From assembly GCF_051846935.1 (NCBI RefSeq), contig NZ_JBPYCS010000003.1, positions 1-64,000 of the forward strand: DNA of 64,000 bases, given 5' to 3'. The position numbers and the translations under genes were made by a program. Below the pieces are notes generated by a model. It saw only the letters and a list, made by a program, of their open reading frames with translations, was not told the origin of the DNA and did not search any database. Below are positions 46,069 to 54,595 of the stretch, in pieces (within the stretch, counting starts at the first letter, position 1; the number at the start of each line of letters is the position of its first letter). Source of the stretch: JBPYCR01 sp051846935. GTDB taxonomy: Bacteria; Bacillota; Bacilli; Bacillales; Amphibacillaceae.

Positions 46069-46193
46069 TACAACCACCTGAGCCCTTTCATAGTTTCTAT
46101 TTGCTATTATAACATAATTTAGACATTGGCTCATAAGATTCTAACAGAGAAAAGTATGCGAAAAGGTGAGTCATACGAGAAGTAAGAATAGTA

Positions 46194-46415
46194 CTAGTTG
46201 CTCATTTCACCATGACCAGTTTGTATCGTTACCTTCCCACGAATCTTCATTGCAGAGGTGTGCTCAGTAAATTGAGCAATCATGATTTCATTTTTATCTA
46301 ATTTCTCAGAATGATGGAATCGCGTATCTTCTCCTCTAGTTAGACCGATAACGTGAACACCATCTTCTAATGCTTTTATTACAAAATAATCGGATTTGAA
46401 ATTTGGATTTTCCAT
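46194..46415 (-). CDS. mtrB: TRAP, trp RNA-binding attenuation protein
   Basis: 73 residues from the ATG at 46415 (site AAAGGTAGG). Closely similar to B. subtilis TRAP, including VIGLTRGEDTRFHHSEKLDK and IAQFTEHTSAMKIRGK, which supply the Trp-binding Thr and Gly residues and the RNA-binding Lys-Lys-Arg set. As an 11-mer it binds Trp and GAG/UAG repeats in trp leaders. No trp gene is in this window. folE (mtrA), which precedes mtrB in B. subtilis, is absent. Confidence 0.94.
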   Translation of the reverse strand: MENPNFKSDYFVIKALEDGVHVIGLTRGEDTRFHHSEKLDKNEIMIAQFTEHTSAMKIRGKVTIQTGHGEMSN

Positions 46416-46523
46416 TACGAACCTACCTTTGCTCATTTACTTACCCTACTATCGCTTATTAATGCATCCTTGTCAATTATAAAATGTCAAAAATCCATCC
46501 GAATGACAACCGATTTTAGCCAA

Positions 46524-46552
46524 TATAAAAAGGGTACGAATATTCGTACCCT
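46524..46552 (-). terminator. Terminator of hbs
   Basis: The perfect palindrome GGGTACGAATATTCGTACCC is followed on the minus strand by TTTTTAT. It separates hbs from mtrB. Confidence 0.88.
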
Positions 46553-46579
46553 CTAAGCCCTATGTAAAAATAATTAATG

Positions 46580-46852
46580 TTATTTAACAATATCCTTAAG
46601 GGCTTTACCCGCCTTAAAAGCAGGAACTTTGCTTGCAGGAATTTCAATTTCTTCTCCTGTTTGTGGATTGCGACCTTTACGTGCAGAACGGTCACGTACC
46701 TCAAAGTTACCAAAACCGATAATTTGAACTTTTTCACCTTTTTTAAGTGAATCCATGACCGAATCAAATACTGCATCTACTGCTTTGGCAGCATCTTTTT
46801 TGGAAAGTTCGCTTTTTTCAGCAACAGCGTTTACTAAATCAGTTTTATTCAT
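46580..46852 (-). CDS. hbs: DNA-binding protein HU
   Basis: 90 residues, the usual length. GFGNFEVRDRSARKGRNPQTGEEI is the DNA-embracing arm (about residues 46-69). It compacts the nucleoid. The start is the ATG at 46852 behind ggaggaggtga. It lies downstream of spoIVA, as in B. subtilis. Confidence 0.97.
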   Translation of the reverse strand: MNKTDLVNAVAEKSELSKKDAAKAVDAVFDSVMDSLKKGEKVQIIGFGNFEVRDRSARKGRNPQTGEEIEIPASKVPAFKAGKALKDIVK

Positions 46853-46975
46853 GACATTCACCTCCTCCCAATGAAGTCGACCACATGGAACAAATGAAAA
46901 CTGTTATTTCCATTTGTTCACCATTTTGTCTAGTTTTATACTCTAGTGTCATCATTTTCATTGATGATAAGGCTT

Positions 46976-47004
46976 ATACTAACTGACTTTGCAATAAAAT
47001 TCAA
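46976..47004 (-). promoter_or_regulatory. Candidate promoter of hbs
   Basis: TTGAAT (46999-47004), 17 bases, TAGTAT (46976-46981) on the minus strand, about 120 bases before the hbs start. The match to consensus is moderate. Confidence 0.45.
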
Positions 47005-47408
47005 CATTATTTACTGATTTTATCAAGATTTTTTCGTTTTTAGGACGATGTACTCAATTTCTACCAAAAAAGTAAAAGAACCCCGCAATACTGCAACGTA
47101 CGATTACAAAACTTTTTGACTATTAACGGGTGGTAAAGGTAGATTTACTATGTTTTCTCCCTCGTTATAACCCTTTTATTTAGAAATGTAACAGCTTGAC
47201 GAAAAATTACAAAGCAACGATTTCAAACTACGTAATTCCCATATAATTTAGAGGAGCAGTAACAAATAGCACTATTGAATGAAATGCGTCTGATTCCCTT
47301 TATCGTTCCACAGTATTGAATCATTTCTACTTATATTGATTAAAGATAAGCGTAGCTAAAGAATAAAATAAAAGAATACATTTATCGGGAAAAGAAGGAA
47401 TGAAAATA

Positions 47409-47518
47409 AACAGCAGATATCCATGATGCACTTAGCAAAAGATGCGGACCCTTCTAAATAACAAAACTTAGAGAGAGCTTCCAATCTTCCGTACTAAGTG
47501 CGTTGAATATCTACTGTT
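47409..47518. repeat. 110-bp palindromic element of unknown origin
   Basis: The left arm (47409-47435) and the reversed right arm (47494-47518) share AACAG-AGATAT-CA-GCACTTAG with a few mismatches. The loop region is about 58 bases. No flanking duplication is visible and no second copy is in the window. Confidence 0.6.
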
Positions 47519-47628
47519 ACAAAACAAGTCGTATAAGGACTTCTAAAAAGAGTGAAGGTACTTTCAGAATGCCTTTTCATACACGTAACAATCCAAATCG
47601 ACAGTTTAATTTAAATGGACGTATATTG

Positions 47629-49107
47629 CTACAAAATAATTGCTATTAATCCACCTGATCCTTCGTTAATAATTCGCTCAAGTGTGTCCTTTAATTTATA
47701 CCTCGCATGTTCAGGCATCAGTGAGATTTTCGCTTGAATCCCTTCTCTTACGATGGAATTCAAAGATCTTCCAAAAATGTCCGAATCCCAAATTGATAAT
47801 GGATTTTCTTCAAAATCTTGCATTAAATAGCGTACCAACTCTTCACTTTGTTTCTCTGTCCCAATAATTGGTGCAAATTCAGACTCAACTTCAACTTTTA
47901 TCATATGAATAGAAGGAGCTACTGCCTTAAGTCGTACGCCGAAACGCGACCCTTGACGAATGATTTCTGGCTCATCCAACACCATATCCTCAATTGAAGG
48001 AGCAGCTATACCGTAGCCAGTTTGCTTTACCATTTGTAATGCACCTGAGATTTGATCGTACTCTCGCTTTGCATAGGCGAAATCTTGCATTAACTCTAAC
48101 AAATGATCTTTCCCACGGATTTCCTCTCCGACGATTTCTTTTAATACTTCATCATACAAATGGTCTGGTGCATGCAAATCTATTTCTGCTAGTCCTTCTC
48201 CCATTTCCATTCCTGCTAAGTTTGCTTTATCAATATAATCGTATTCTGCAAACTCACCAATTATGTGATCAACATCACGCAGCCTTTTTATGTTTTTAAC
48301 AGTTGAATGAATTGCTTCTTGATAGTTTTCTCGTAGCCAATGCTCTTCTTTCAAAACCATTACCCAGCTTGGTAAATTAACGTTCACTTCTAAAACCGGA
48401 AACTCATAAAGTGATTCTCGAAGCACGTTATAAACATCATGCTCCGTCATTGTTTCAATGCTCATTGACAGTACTGGTATATCATGTTTTTCTGCGAGCT
48501 CTTGACGTAATAATTCAGTTTCTTTACTCGTAGGTCTTACAGAGTTAATAATCATAATAAATGGTTTGCCAACTTCTTTTAATTCCTCTACCACTTTTGT
48601 TTCAGAATCTACATAATCGGAACGTTCAATTTCACCAAAGCTTCCATCGGTAGTTATAACAACTCCAATTGTAGAATGTTCTTGTATCACTTTACGAGTG
48701 CCTATCTCTGCTGCATCATGAAATGGAATTGGATCTTCGTACCAAGGCGTATGAATCATTCTTGGCCCATTTTCATCCTCAAATCCTTTTGCCCCGTTTA
48801 CAGCATATCCGACACAGTCTACAAGCCTAATATTTACATCCAGACCTTCCTCTACATGTATGGACACCGCTTGATTTGGTACAAATTTTGGTTCTGTAGT
48901 CATAATTGTTTTACCGGCTGCGCTTTGCGGAAGCTCATCATGTGCTCGAACCCGTTCGCTCTCTTCCTCAATGTTTGGTAATACAACGAGCTCCATAAAT
49001 TTTTTAATAAATGTTGATTTCCCTGTTCGGACTGCTCCAACCACACCTAAATAAATATCTCCATTCGTCCGTTTCGAAATATCTTTAAAAATATCAATTC
49101 TCTCCAA
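47629..49107 (-). CDS. spoIVA: Stage IV sporulation ATPase SpoIVA (coat basement)
   Basis: 492 residues, the length I recall for the B. subtilis protein. Walker A GAVRTGKST, VDCVGYAV and the C-terminal RIINEGSGGLIAIIL are conserved. It polymerises using ATP to form the base layer of the spore coat. The start is TTG at 49107, six bases after GGGAGGGG; the frame opens further upstream but only into the ribosome binding site. Confidence 0.96.
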   Translation of the reverse strand: MERIDIFKDISKRTNGDIYLGVVGAVRTGKSTFIKKFMELVVLPNIEEESERVRAHDELPQSAAGKTIMTTEPKFVPNQAVSIHVEEGLDVNIRLVDCVGYAVNGAKGFEDENGPRMIHTPWYEDPIPFHDAAEIGTRKVIQEHSTIGVVITTDGSFGEIERSDYVDSETKVVEELKEVGKPFIMIINSVRPTSKETELLRQELAEKHDIPVLSMSIETMTEHDVYNVLRESLYEFPVLEVNVNLPSWVMVLKEEHWLRENYQEAIHSTVKNIKRLRDVDHIIGEFAEYDYIDKANLAGMEMGEGLAEIDLHAPDHLYDEVLKEIVGEEIRGKDHLLELMQDFAYAKREYDQISGALQMVKQTGYGIAAPSIEDMVLDEPEIIRQGSRFGVRLKAVAPSIHMIKVEVESEFAPIIGTEKQSEELVRYLMQDFEENPLSIWDSDIFGRSLNSIVREGIQAKISLMPEHARYKLKDTLERIINEGSGGLIAIIL

Positions 49108-49169
49108 ACGATCCCCTCCCAGTCTCATTACCATTACAAGTGAAAAACCTACGAATAATTGACATTACA

Positions 49170-49199
49170 AGTCTATGATGTTGTCCTATTAAAATATGA
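49170..49199 (-). promoter_or_regulatory. Sigma-E promoter of spoIVA
   Basis: Minus strand: TCATATT (49193-49199), 15 bases, CATAGACT (49170-49177). This agrees with the sigma-E pattern (KMATATT, 14-15 bases, CATACAHT) at all but one base, and spoIVA is a known sigma-E gene. Confidence 0.68.
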
Positions 49200-49307
49200 C
49201 TTAATTATCATAATTGTATAAAATATTTTTCGGCAATCATTCACCTCATTTGCTCACTTAACATTTCTAAATAACGAGGCATGTCACATGTTTTCTATGT
49301 ATAAAAA

Positions 49308-49345
49308 GCATGAAAAAAGCCTTGAAACAATATATGCTTCAAGGG
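49308..49345 (-). terminator. Terminator of yphF
   Basis: CCTTGAA pairs with TTCAAGG. On the minus strand it is followed by GCTTTTTTC. Confidence 0.75.
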
Positions 49346-49361
49346 GAGATTATATGATTTT

Positions 49362-50084
49362 TTATTTGTTTTCTAAAAACGTCGGTTCTCCATCCACTAT
49401 CGTATATGGTAGTGAATATACTGGTACAAAAGGAGTGTTCTCAGCTAATAAATACCGAATGTCGTCCCCTTCCTTATAATTGGAGGAGAATTCATCTAGA
49501 GCCTTACGTAAATCAATTCGATAGTCGATATATATTTGACCGTCTGTGTCCATCACTATTGGTAGATTTTGTCTAGAATATGGGCTAACCGCATGTAATT
49601 CATGACTAAAACCGAGTTTATCAAAATCAATTGTAAATATCCCTTCCTCAACTTTACGACCATAAGGTGGATAAATGTTTTTTGAACGATAGATCTCCAA
49701 TTTTACATTAATCTTTCTTATAACTTCTGTATTACGCAAATCAATTAGTTTAACCCGAGGATTCGATTCAGGTGTAATTAATGTATATTGATAAACACCA
49801 CCATTTTCATACGCGTTTCCCGGAATTTCCGTAAGTATGTTACGATCCTTTAACATATTAAAATCAACGATATATTTTTCAAATATAGGTGTCTCGTTAG
49901 GCTTAGTCTTAATTGGTAATAAACCACCTGTTTCCGATCGAAATTGCTCGATAGCAGCTTGAACCATTTCTAATTGGTCTTCGTTTGGTGTTTGGTTTTT
50001 AGCTAGTTCATTATCTGGATATAAACATCCTGTCATTAAAATGGCGATAAGAATAATGAATAAAATTTTATATGTATATTTCAT
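49362..50084 (-). CDS. yphF: Lipoprotein YphF
   Basis: 240 residues from the ATG at 50084. A signal peptide with lipobox LMTGC puts the lipidated Cys at about residue 19. The rest is a beta-rich domain without a known enzyme motif. Function unknown. It is the expected neighbour of yphE and spoIVA. The longer upstream frame overlaps yphE and is not preferred. Confidence 0.82.
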   Translation of the reverse strand: MKYTYKILFIILIAILMTGCLYPDNELAKNQTPNEDQLEMVQAAIEQFRSETGGLLPIKTKPNETPIFEKYIVDFNMLKDRNILTEIPGNAYENGGVYQYTLITPESNPRVKLIDLRNTEVIRKINVKLEIYRSKNIYPPYGRKVEEGIFTIDFDKLGFSHELHAVSPYSRQNLPIVMDTDGQIYIDYRIDLRKALDEFSSNYKEGDDIRYLLAENTPFVPVYSLPYTIVDGEPTFLENK

Positions 50085-50107
50085 GATGAGATGTCTCCTC
50101 TCATTTT

Positions 50108-50305
50108 TTACGATGATGGCCCACTGAATACAATGAAAAATACGATAACGGCACCTATAATTAAACAAATATAAGCTAAAATAGCAACGACTCCTGCAAT
50201 CCAACCGTTCAATTTCCTTCTGCTTATTTGGATAAACACGATTGCTAAAATAAGTAATGCGATCCCGACAAATGAAATGATTTCTTTTAATCCTGAGGCT
50301 GACAT
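50108..50305 (-). CDS. yphE: Small membrane protein YphE (DUF2768)
   Basis: 65 residues with two membrane helices (about 9-27 and 36-60). The start is the ATG at 50305 behind taggagtga. Function unknown. It is paired with yphF in the usual order. Confidence 0.8.
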   Translation of the reverse strand: MSASGLKEIISFVGIALLILAIVFIQISRRKLNGWIAGVVAILAYICLIIGAVIVFFIVFSGPSS

Positions 50306-50401
50306 ATCTTCACTCCTAACCACATGTTTGCAAAATGATTATAACATAGGAGATTATCTGTAAGCAGTTAATACCTATTGTTTATCTGTTTCGAATAGCA
50401 T

Positions 50402-50438
50402 AAAAATTCCGAGATGAAGGGGCTGGCTTCACCTCGGC
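50402..50438 (-). terminator. Terminator of the spoVIF-like gene
   Basis: CCGAGGTGAAG pairs with CTTCATCTCGG on the minus strand, followed by AATTTTTA. Confidence 0.75.
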
Positions 50439-50542
50439 TTTGACTAAACAATTCCCACAGCAACTCTATCCATGAATGCTTGTGCGATTTATATTATGCG
50501 AGCATACAAACAAATGTATCCTCACTTGCCCATGGAAAAAAT

Positions 50543-50797
50543 TTATTTGAAAAATTTACTCAATGACTGCATATCTGTCGGCAATTTGTTTTGAATGATC
50601 GTCTGGACAATTTTATCCTCTTTGTCTTTAGATATTCGTTTATTTGCCATCCTAGATAAATGTTGAACTAGATTCCTAACAGTCTTCTCATCTGAAAAAT
50701 CGGCATTTTTGACGGAATTAGCAATCTTATAAATATCTGCTTGTTTAATATTACTATTTTGCTCAATTTTATCAAATGGGCCTTTACGGTTACTCAC
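50543..50797 (-). CDS. spoVIF: Stage VI sporulation protein F-like (SpoVIF/YjcC family)
   Basis: 84 residues, helical, with NADFSDEKTVRNLVQHLSRMANKRISKDKEDKIV close to the SpoVIF pattern (about residues 31-64). SpoVIF helps stabilise coat assembly late in sporulation. In B. subtilis the gene lies elsewhere (yjcC); here it stands between gpsA and yphE. Its ribosome binding site aaggaggg is strong. Confidence 0.72.
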   Translation of the reverse strand: MSNRKGPFDKIEQNSNIKQADIYKIANSVKNADFSDEKTVRNLVQHLSRMANKRISKDKEDKIVQTIIQNKLPTDMQSLSKFFK

Positions 50798-50853
50798 ACA
50801 ATCCCTCCTTGCTAATATGTCAACATATTATATGCAATAGAGGAGAATTCGTG

Positions 50854-51891
50854 TTATCGAACATCATGAATTTTCCATAACGAAGCCAAGTCGTCCATTT
50901 CCTCACGCTTATCACGATTCATTAATTGTTCGACAACTGCTTTTGGTGCTTTACTGTTAAATAAAATGTCATAAATACCGGTTGTTATTGGCATATCTAC
51001 TTGCTGTTTTTTAGCAAATTCGTAAGCGGCTTTTGTAGTTCGAACACCTTCTACAACCATGCCCATTTCTTTTAATACTTCGTCTAATGGTTCACCCTTG
51101 CCAAGTAAGTGACCAGCACGCCAATTTCTACTATGTACACTTGTAGACGTAACTATTAAATCACCAACCCCTGACAAGCCAAGGAATGAAAGTGGATTCG
51201 CCCCAAGGGATGTTCCTAATCTGGCTATTTCGGCTAGTCCTCTAGTAATTAAAGCTGCTTTTGCATTATCTCCAAACCCTAGACCATCCGACATTCCTGC
51301 TCCTAATGCAATTATGTTTTTCAATGCACCACCTAATTCAATCCCAATAACATCTGTACTCGTATAAACACGGAAAAACTCATTAATGAAAACATCTTGT
51401 GCAAACGTCGCTTTTTCTATATTAACTGCAGATACAGTAACTGTTGTAGGATGGCGCATCGCCACTTCTTCTGCGTGGCTTGGTCCAGATAGCACGACAA
51501 TATCTTCATAAGCATACGCGGGAATCTCTTCATGAATCATCTGTGAAATCCTTTTTAACGTTCCTGGTTCGATCCCTTTTGTAGCATGTATTATTGTAGC
51601 TTCGGGATGTATATGTTCAGCTAATTTCGAGCAAACTTCTCTAATTGCACTTGAAGGTACAACAATAACGATTGCTGCAACGTCTTTTACTGCTTCCTTT
51701 AAATTAGAATAAGCTATTATCTGCTTTGGAATAGATTCTTTTAAATACTGTTCATTTTTATGCGTACGATTAATTTCATTCGCTTGTTCTTCTCGATGTG
51801 TCCACAATCGAACATCATGACCATTATCAGCTAAAACAATGCTTAAAGCAGTGCCCCAGCTGCCTGCGCCTAAGACAGCAACTTTTGTCAT
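50854..51891 (-). CDS. gpsA: Glycerol-3-phosphate dehydrogenase [NAD(P)+]
   Basis: 345 residues from the ATG at 51891. VAVLGAGSWGTALSIVLADNG binds NAD(P), and GPSHAEEV and IALGAGMSDGLGFGDNAKAAL are catalytic signatures. It makes glycerol-3-phosphate for phospholipids. It follows der closely, as usual. Confidence 0.96.
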   Translation of the reverse strand: MTKVAVLGAGSWGTALSIVLADNGHDVRLWTHREEQANEINRTHKNEQYLKESIPKQIIAYSNLKEAVKDVAAIVIVVPSSAIREVCSKLAEHIHPEATIIHATKGIEPGTLKRISQMIHEEIPAYAYEDIVVLSGPSHAEEVAMRHPTTVTVSAVNIEKATFAQDVFINEFFRVYTSTDVIGIELGGALKNIIALGAGMSDGLGFGDNAKAALITRGLAEIARLGTSLGANPLSFLGLSGVGDLIVTSTSVHSRNWRAGHLLGKGEPLDEVLKEMGMVVEGVRTTKAAYEFAKKQQVDMPITTGIYDILFNSKAPKAVVEQLMNRDKREEMDDLASLWKIHDVR

Positions 51892-51904
51892 TGTATGTTC
51901 CCCC

Positions 51905-53215
51905 TTAATTTCTTTTACGAGCAACTATTTTAATCGGCGTTCCGCTAAAGCCAAACGCTTCTCTTATTCTATTTTCCAAAAACCTTTTATACGAAAAATG
52001 CATTAACTCGGGATCATTCACAAATACAGCAAATACTGGTGGCTTTACTGCAACTTGTGTCGTATACAAAATTTTAAGACGGCGCCCTTTTATCGTAGGT
52101 GTTGGATTCATCGCAAGTGCATCCATAATGACATCATTTAACACGTTTGTTGCAATTCGTCTAGCATGATTTTCGCTCGCTAAGCGTATTGCTGGCAAAA
52201 GCGTATGTAATCTTTTTTTTGTTTTTGCTGATAAGAAAATGATTGGCGCGTAATCCAAAAACAAGAAGTGTGCCCGGATTTTTTCTTCGAAGTTTTTCAT
52301 CGTTTGTTCATCGGTATTAATCGTATCCCATTTATTAACAACGATAACTACTGCACGTCCTGCTTCATGTGCATAGCCAGCAATTTTTTTATCTTGCTCT
52401 CTGATTCCCGTCTCAGCATCTAAAAGAACGAGAACAACATCCGAGCGATCAATGGCCTTTAATGCGCGTAATACACTATATTTCTCGGTAGCTTCGTATA
52501 CTTTTCCTTTTTTACGCATACCAGCAGTATCAATAATAACAAAATCTTGATTATCTAACTGAACGTATGTGTCAATTGCATCTCTCGTTGTACCTTCGAT
52601 AGAGCTTACAATGACCCGCTCTTCATTTAATATTGCGTTTACTAACGATGATTTTCCGACATTTGGACGCCCGATTAAAGAGAAATGAATAATATGCTCT
52701 TCATCATCTTGCTCATCGGTCACTGGAAAACGTCCGACTACTTCGTCCAATAAATCACCCAAGCCGAGGCCATGCGATCCTGAGATCGGAAAAGGCTCGC
52801 CAAAACCAAGTGCATAAAACTCATATAATTGTTCACGCATTTCTGGATTATCTATTTTATTTACAGCTAATACAATCGGTTTATTAGATTTGTACAACAG
52901 CTTAGCTACTTCTTCATCAGCTGCTGTTATCCCCTCTCTCCCATTAACAATAAAGATAATTACATCTGCTTCATCAATTGCGATTTCAGCTTGATGTCTC
53001 ATCTTTACTAATAACGGTTCATCTGTTATTTCAATCCCACCTGTATCAATAAGGTTAAATGTAGATGCAAGCCATTCTGCTTGCGCATATATTCGATCTC
53101 TTGTTACTCCTGGAACATCTTCAACGATTGATATTCTCTCACCGACCAATCGATTAAAGATCGTTGACTTGCCAACGTTTGGTCTACCTACAATTGCTAC
53201 AGTTGCTTTCCTCAT
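51905..53215 (-). CDS. der: Ribosome-assembly GTPase Der (EngA)
   Basis: 436 residues with two G domains in tandem: GRPNVGKSTIFN/DTGG and GRPNVGKSSLVN/DTAGMRKK, each with an NKxD motif (NKID, NKWD). A KH-like domain closes the protein. It matures the 50S subunit. A MITE copy lies 83 bases upstream. Confidence 0.97.
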   Translation of the reverse strand: MRKATVAIVGRPNVGKSTIFNRLVGERISIVEDVPGVTRDRIYAQAEWLASTFNLIDTGGIEITDEPLLVKMRHQAEIAIDEADVIIFIVNGREGITAADEEVAKLLYKSNKPIVLAVNKIDNPEMREQLYEFYALGFGEPFPISGSHGLGLGDLLDEVVGRFPVTDEQDDEEHIIHFSLIGRPNVGKSSLVNAILNEERVIVSSIEGTTRDAIDTYVQLDNQDFVIIDTAGMRKKGKVYEATEKYSVLRALKAIDRSDVVLVLLDAETGIREQDKKIAGYAHEAGRAVVIVVNKWDTINTDEQTMKNFEEKIRAHFLFLDYAPIIFLSAKTKKRLHTLLPAIRLASENHARRIATNVLNDVIMDALAMNPTPTIKGRRLKILYTTQVAVKPPVFAVFVNDPELMHFSYKRFLENRIREAFGFSGTPIKIVARKRN

Positions 53216-53297
53216 GAAAGGTTCACCCTTACTTTTCTATTAACTTCAATTAAGTTTAGCAAAATCTGGTCTATTTCACAACGATTGAATCGTTTTT

Positions 53298-53560
53298 GAT
53301 TGAGTCAAGTATTTGTGGTTGTTAGTTTAAGAAGTTAAAAAACCTCTCTTTGTATTCGTTAATTTGAGTATTGATTCCTACCGACCGCAGTAGATATACA
53401 CTACGCTTTCCGTGGAGGCTGAAGCCGTGCCCGCGGAAAGCATCCACCTGCAGTGAAAATCAACGGTGTTATTCATGTGTATATCGTTCGAAGTAAAATT
53501 GATCACATATTACCTAGTTAGATTCGTGCATCTGTTCCCCCACAAACATTTTACTCATAC
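53298..53560. mobile_element. MITE copy 3 (263 bp, longest) with 9-bp target duplication
   Basis: It starts GATTGAGTCAAG and ends TTACTCATAC. ATCGTTTTT flanks it at 53289-53297 and 53561-53569, a perfect duplication. It carries about 34 bases missing from copies 1 and 2, which form a hairpin (CTTTCCGTGG with CCGCGGAAAG), so it may be closest to the full element. It sits just upstream of der. Confidence 0.93.
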
Positions 53561-53714
53561 ATCGTTTTTAGATTGTGTATCGTATTTAAAGATAGTATCT
53601 TTTAAAAGAAGCAACAGTAATTTTACTGATTTAATCACTCTAAGTAAATAGACGATTTTCATGTTTATCCATTTCTGACTATTCATTAAAGTCTTGCACA
53701 TTCCCATTGTAATC

Positions 53715-54299
53715 CTAGTTTCCGATTCCGTTCATACCTATATTTTTAATTCGCGGTATGTAATACGTTGGAAGCAAAAACAGTACCATCACCGCAGCTT
53801 GATCTAAAAACTGTAAATGACCTATTTCACTTTGCAATGAATAACTAGACAACATAAAAGAATAGAAGATTTCACCAAAGCTAATACCTAGTAAGCCAAT
53901 TAATAGTCGATGGATAAATTGTTCGCTCATCATTGTTAGTAATAAGCATAATACAATCGAAATTAATAATTCTCTAGGCAATATAAACCATATCGGCGTT
54001 ATCTTTTCCCATATTAAAATTGCAGTATACCCGATAGTAACTGTGAAGGAAGCAAATAACGCATAGTACATTTGAGTAAGCTGGGTATAAAGTAAAGCAC
54101 TTCCTGCTAATAAAATGAGAAGTGCAGCCGATACGGTACTTACACCAATAGGTACATAAATTGTGGAACCAATTATAACAAGTAATATCCAACCTGAAAC
54201 AACCGTTCGCAATAGTGACTTTTTTATAAAAAAAGTTGTGATAATCCAAAATATCCAGCTGAGCCAATAAAAGAGCATCCCTGATTCCAAAGCTACCAC
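53715..54299 (-). CDS. yphA: Polytopic membrane protein, YphA type
   Basis: 194 residues, six or seven hydrophobic helices, few charged residues. No motif recognised beyond general similarity in size and place to YphA of B. subtilis, which lies between ypfD and der. A role in the spore envelope has been proposed for that region; this is only inferred here. Confidence 0.55.
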   Translation of the reverse strand: MVALESGMLFYWLSWIFWIITTFFIKKSLLRTVVSGWILLVIIGSTIYVPIGVSTVSAALLILLAGSALLYTQLTQMYYALFASFTVTIGYTAILIWEKITPIWFILPRELLISIVLCLLLTMMSEQFIHRLLIGLLGISFGEIFYSFMLSSYSLQSEIGHLQFLDQAAVMVLFLLPTYYIPRIKNIGMNGIGN

Positions 54300-54509
54300 C
54301 TACCATTAGCATTATAACTAGTATCTGTTGTTTTTAAACGACCCCTTCCACTTTTTATCATTCAAGTTATTGAAAATGCTCTTTTGCCATTTCAAAAGGA
54401 GTCTATTGATTAACACTTCGTCCTGCCAGTAGTTGCTTTAATACGATCCTGAAATGAATGTAGCCGAGCGCAATTTTGGCGATTTAGTTCTGTATATATA
54501 TTGTAAAAC

Positions 54510-54549
54510 TAAAAAAAGTCCCAATCATCGAAACGTGATGATCGGAACC
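54510..54549 (-). terminator. Terminator of ypfD
   Basis: GTTCCGATCATC pairs with GATGATTGGGAC (with wobble) on the minus strand, followed by seven T. Confidence 0.83.
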
Positions 54550-54595
54550 ACTTTCACATAATATTCAACTGATTAACATAAAGGTCAACGAGTTA

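Larger units (their letters stand above)
46853..47628. other. 776-base gap between spoIVA and hbs
   Basis: No gene is evident. It holds the hbs promoter near 46976-47004 and a palindromic element at 47409-47518. The spoIVA end has no strong terminator that I can see. Confidence 0.6.

Noticed and set aside
7700..53560. Outward promoter carried by the MITE end (TTGACT near the terminus on the minus strand)
   Set aside because: TTGACT is present in copies 2 and 3, but no -10 lies at the right distance in the flanks, and copy 1 has a changed base.
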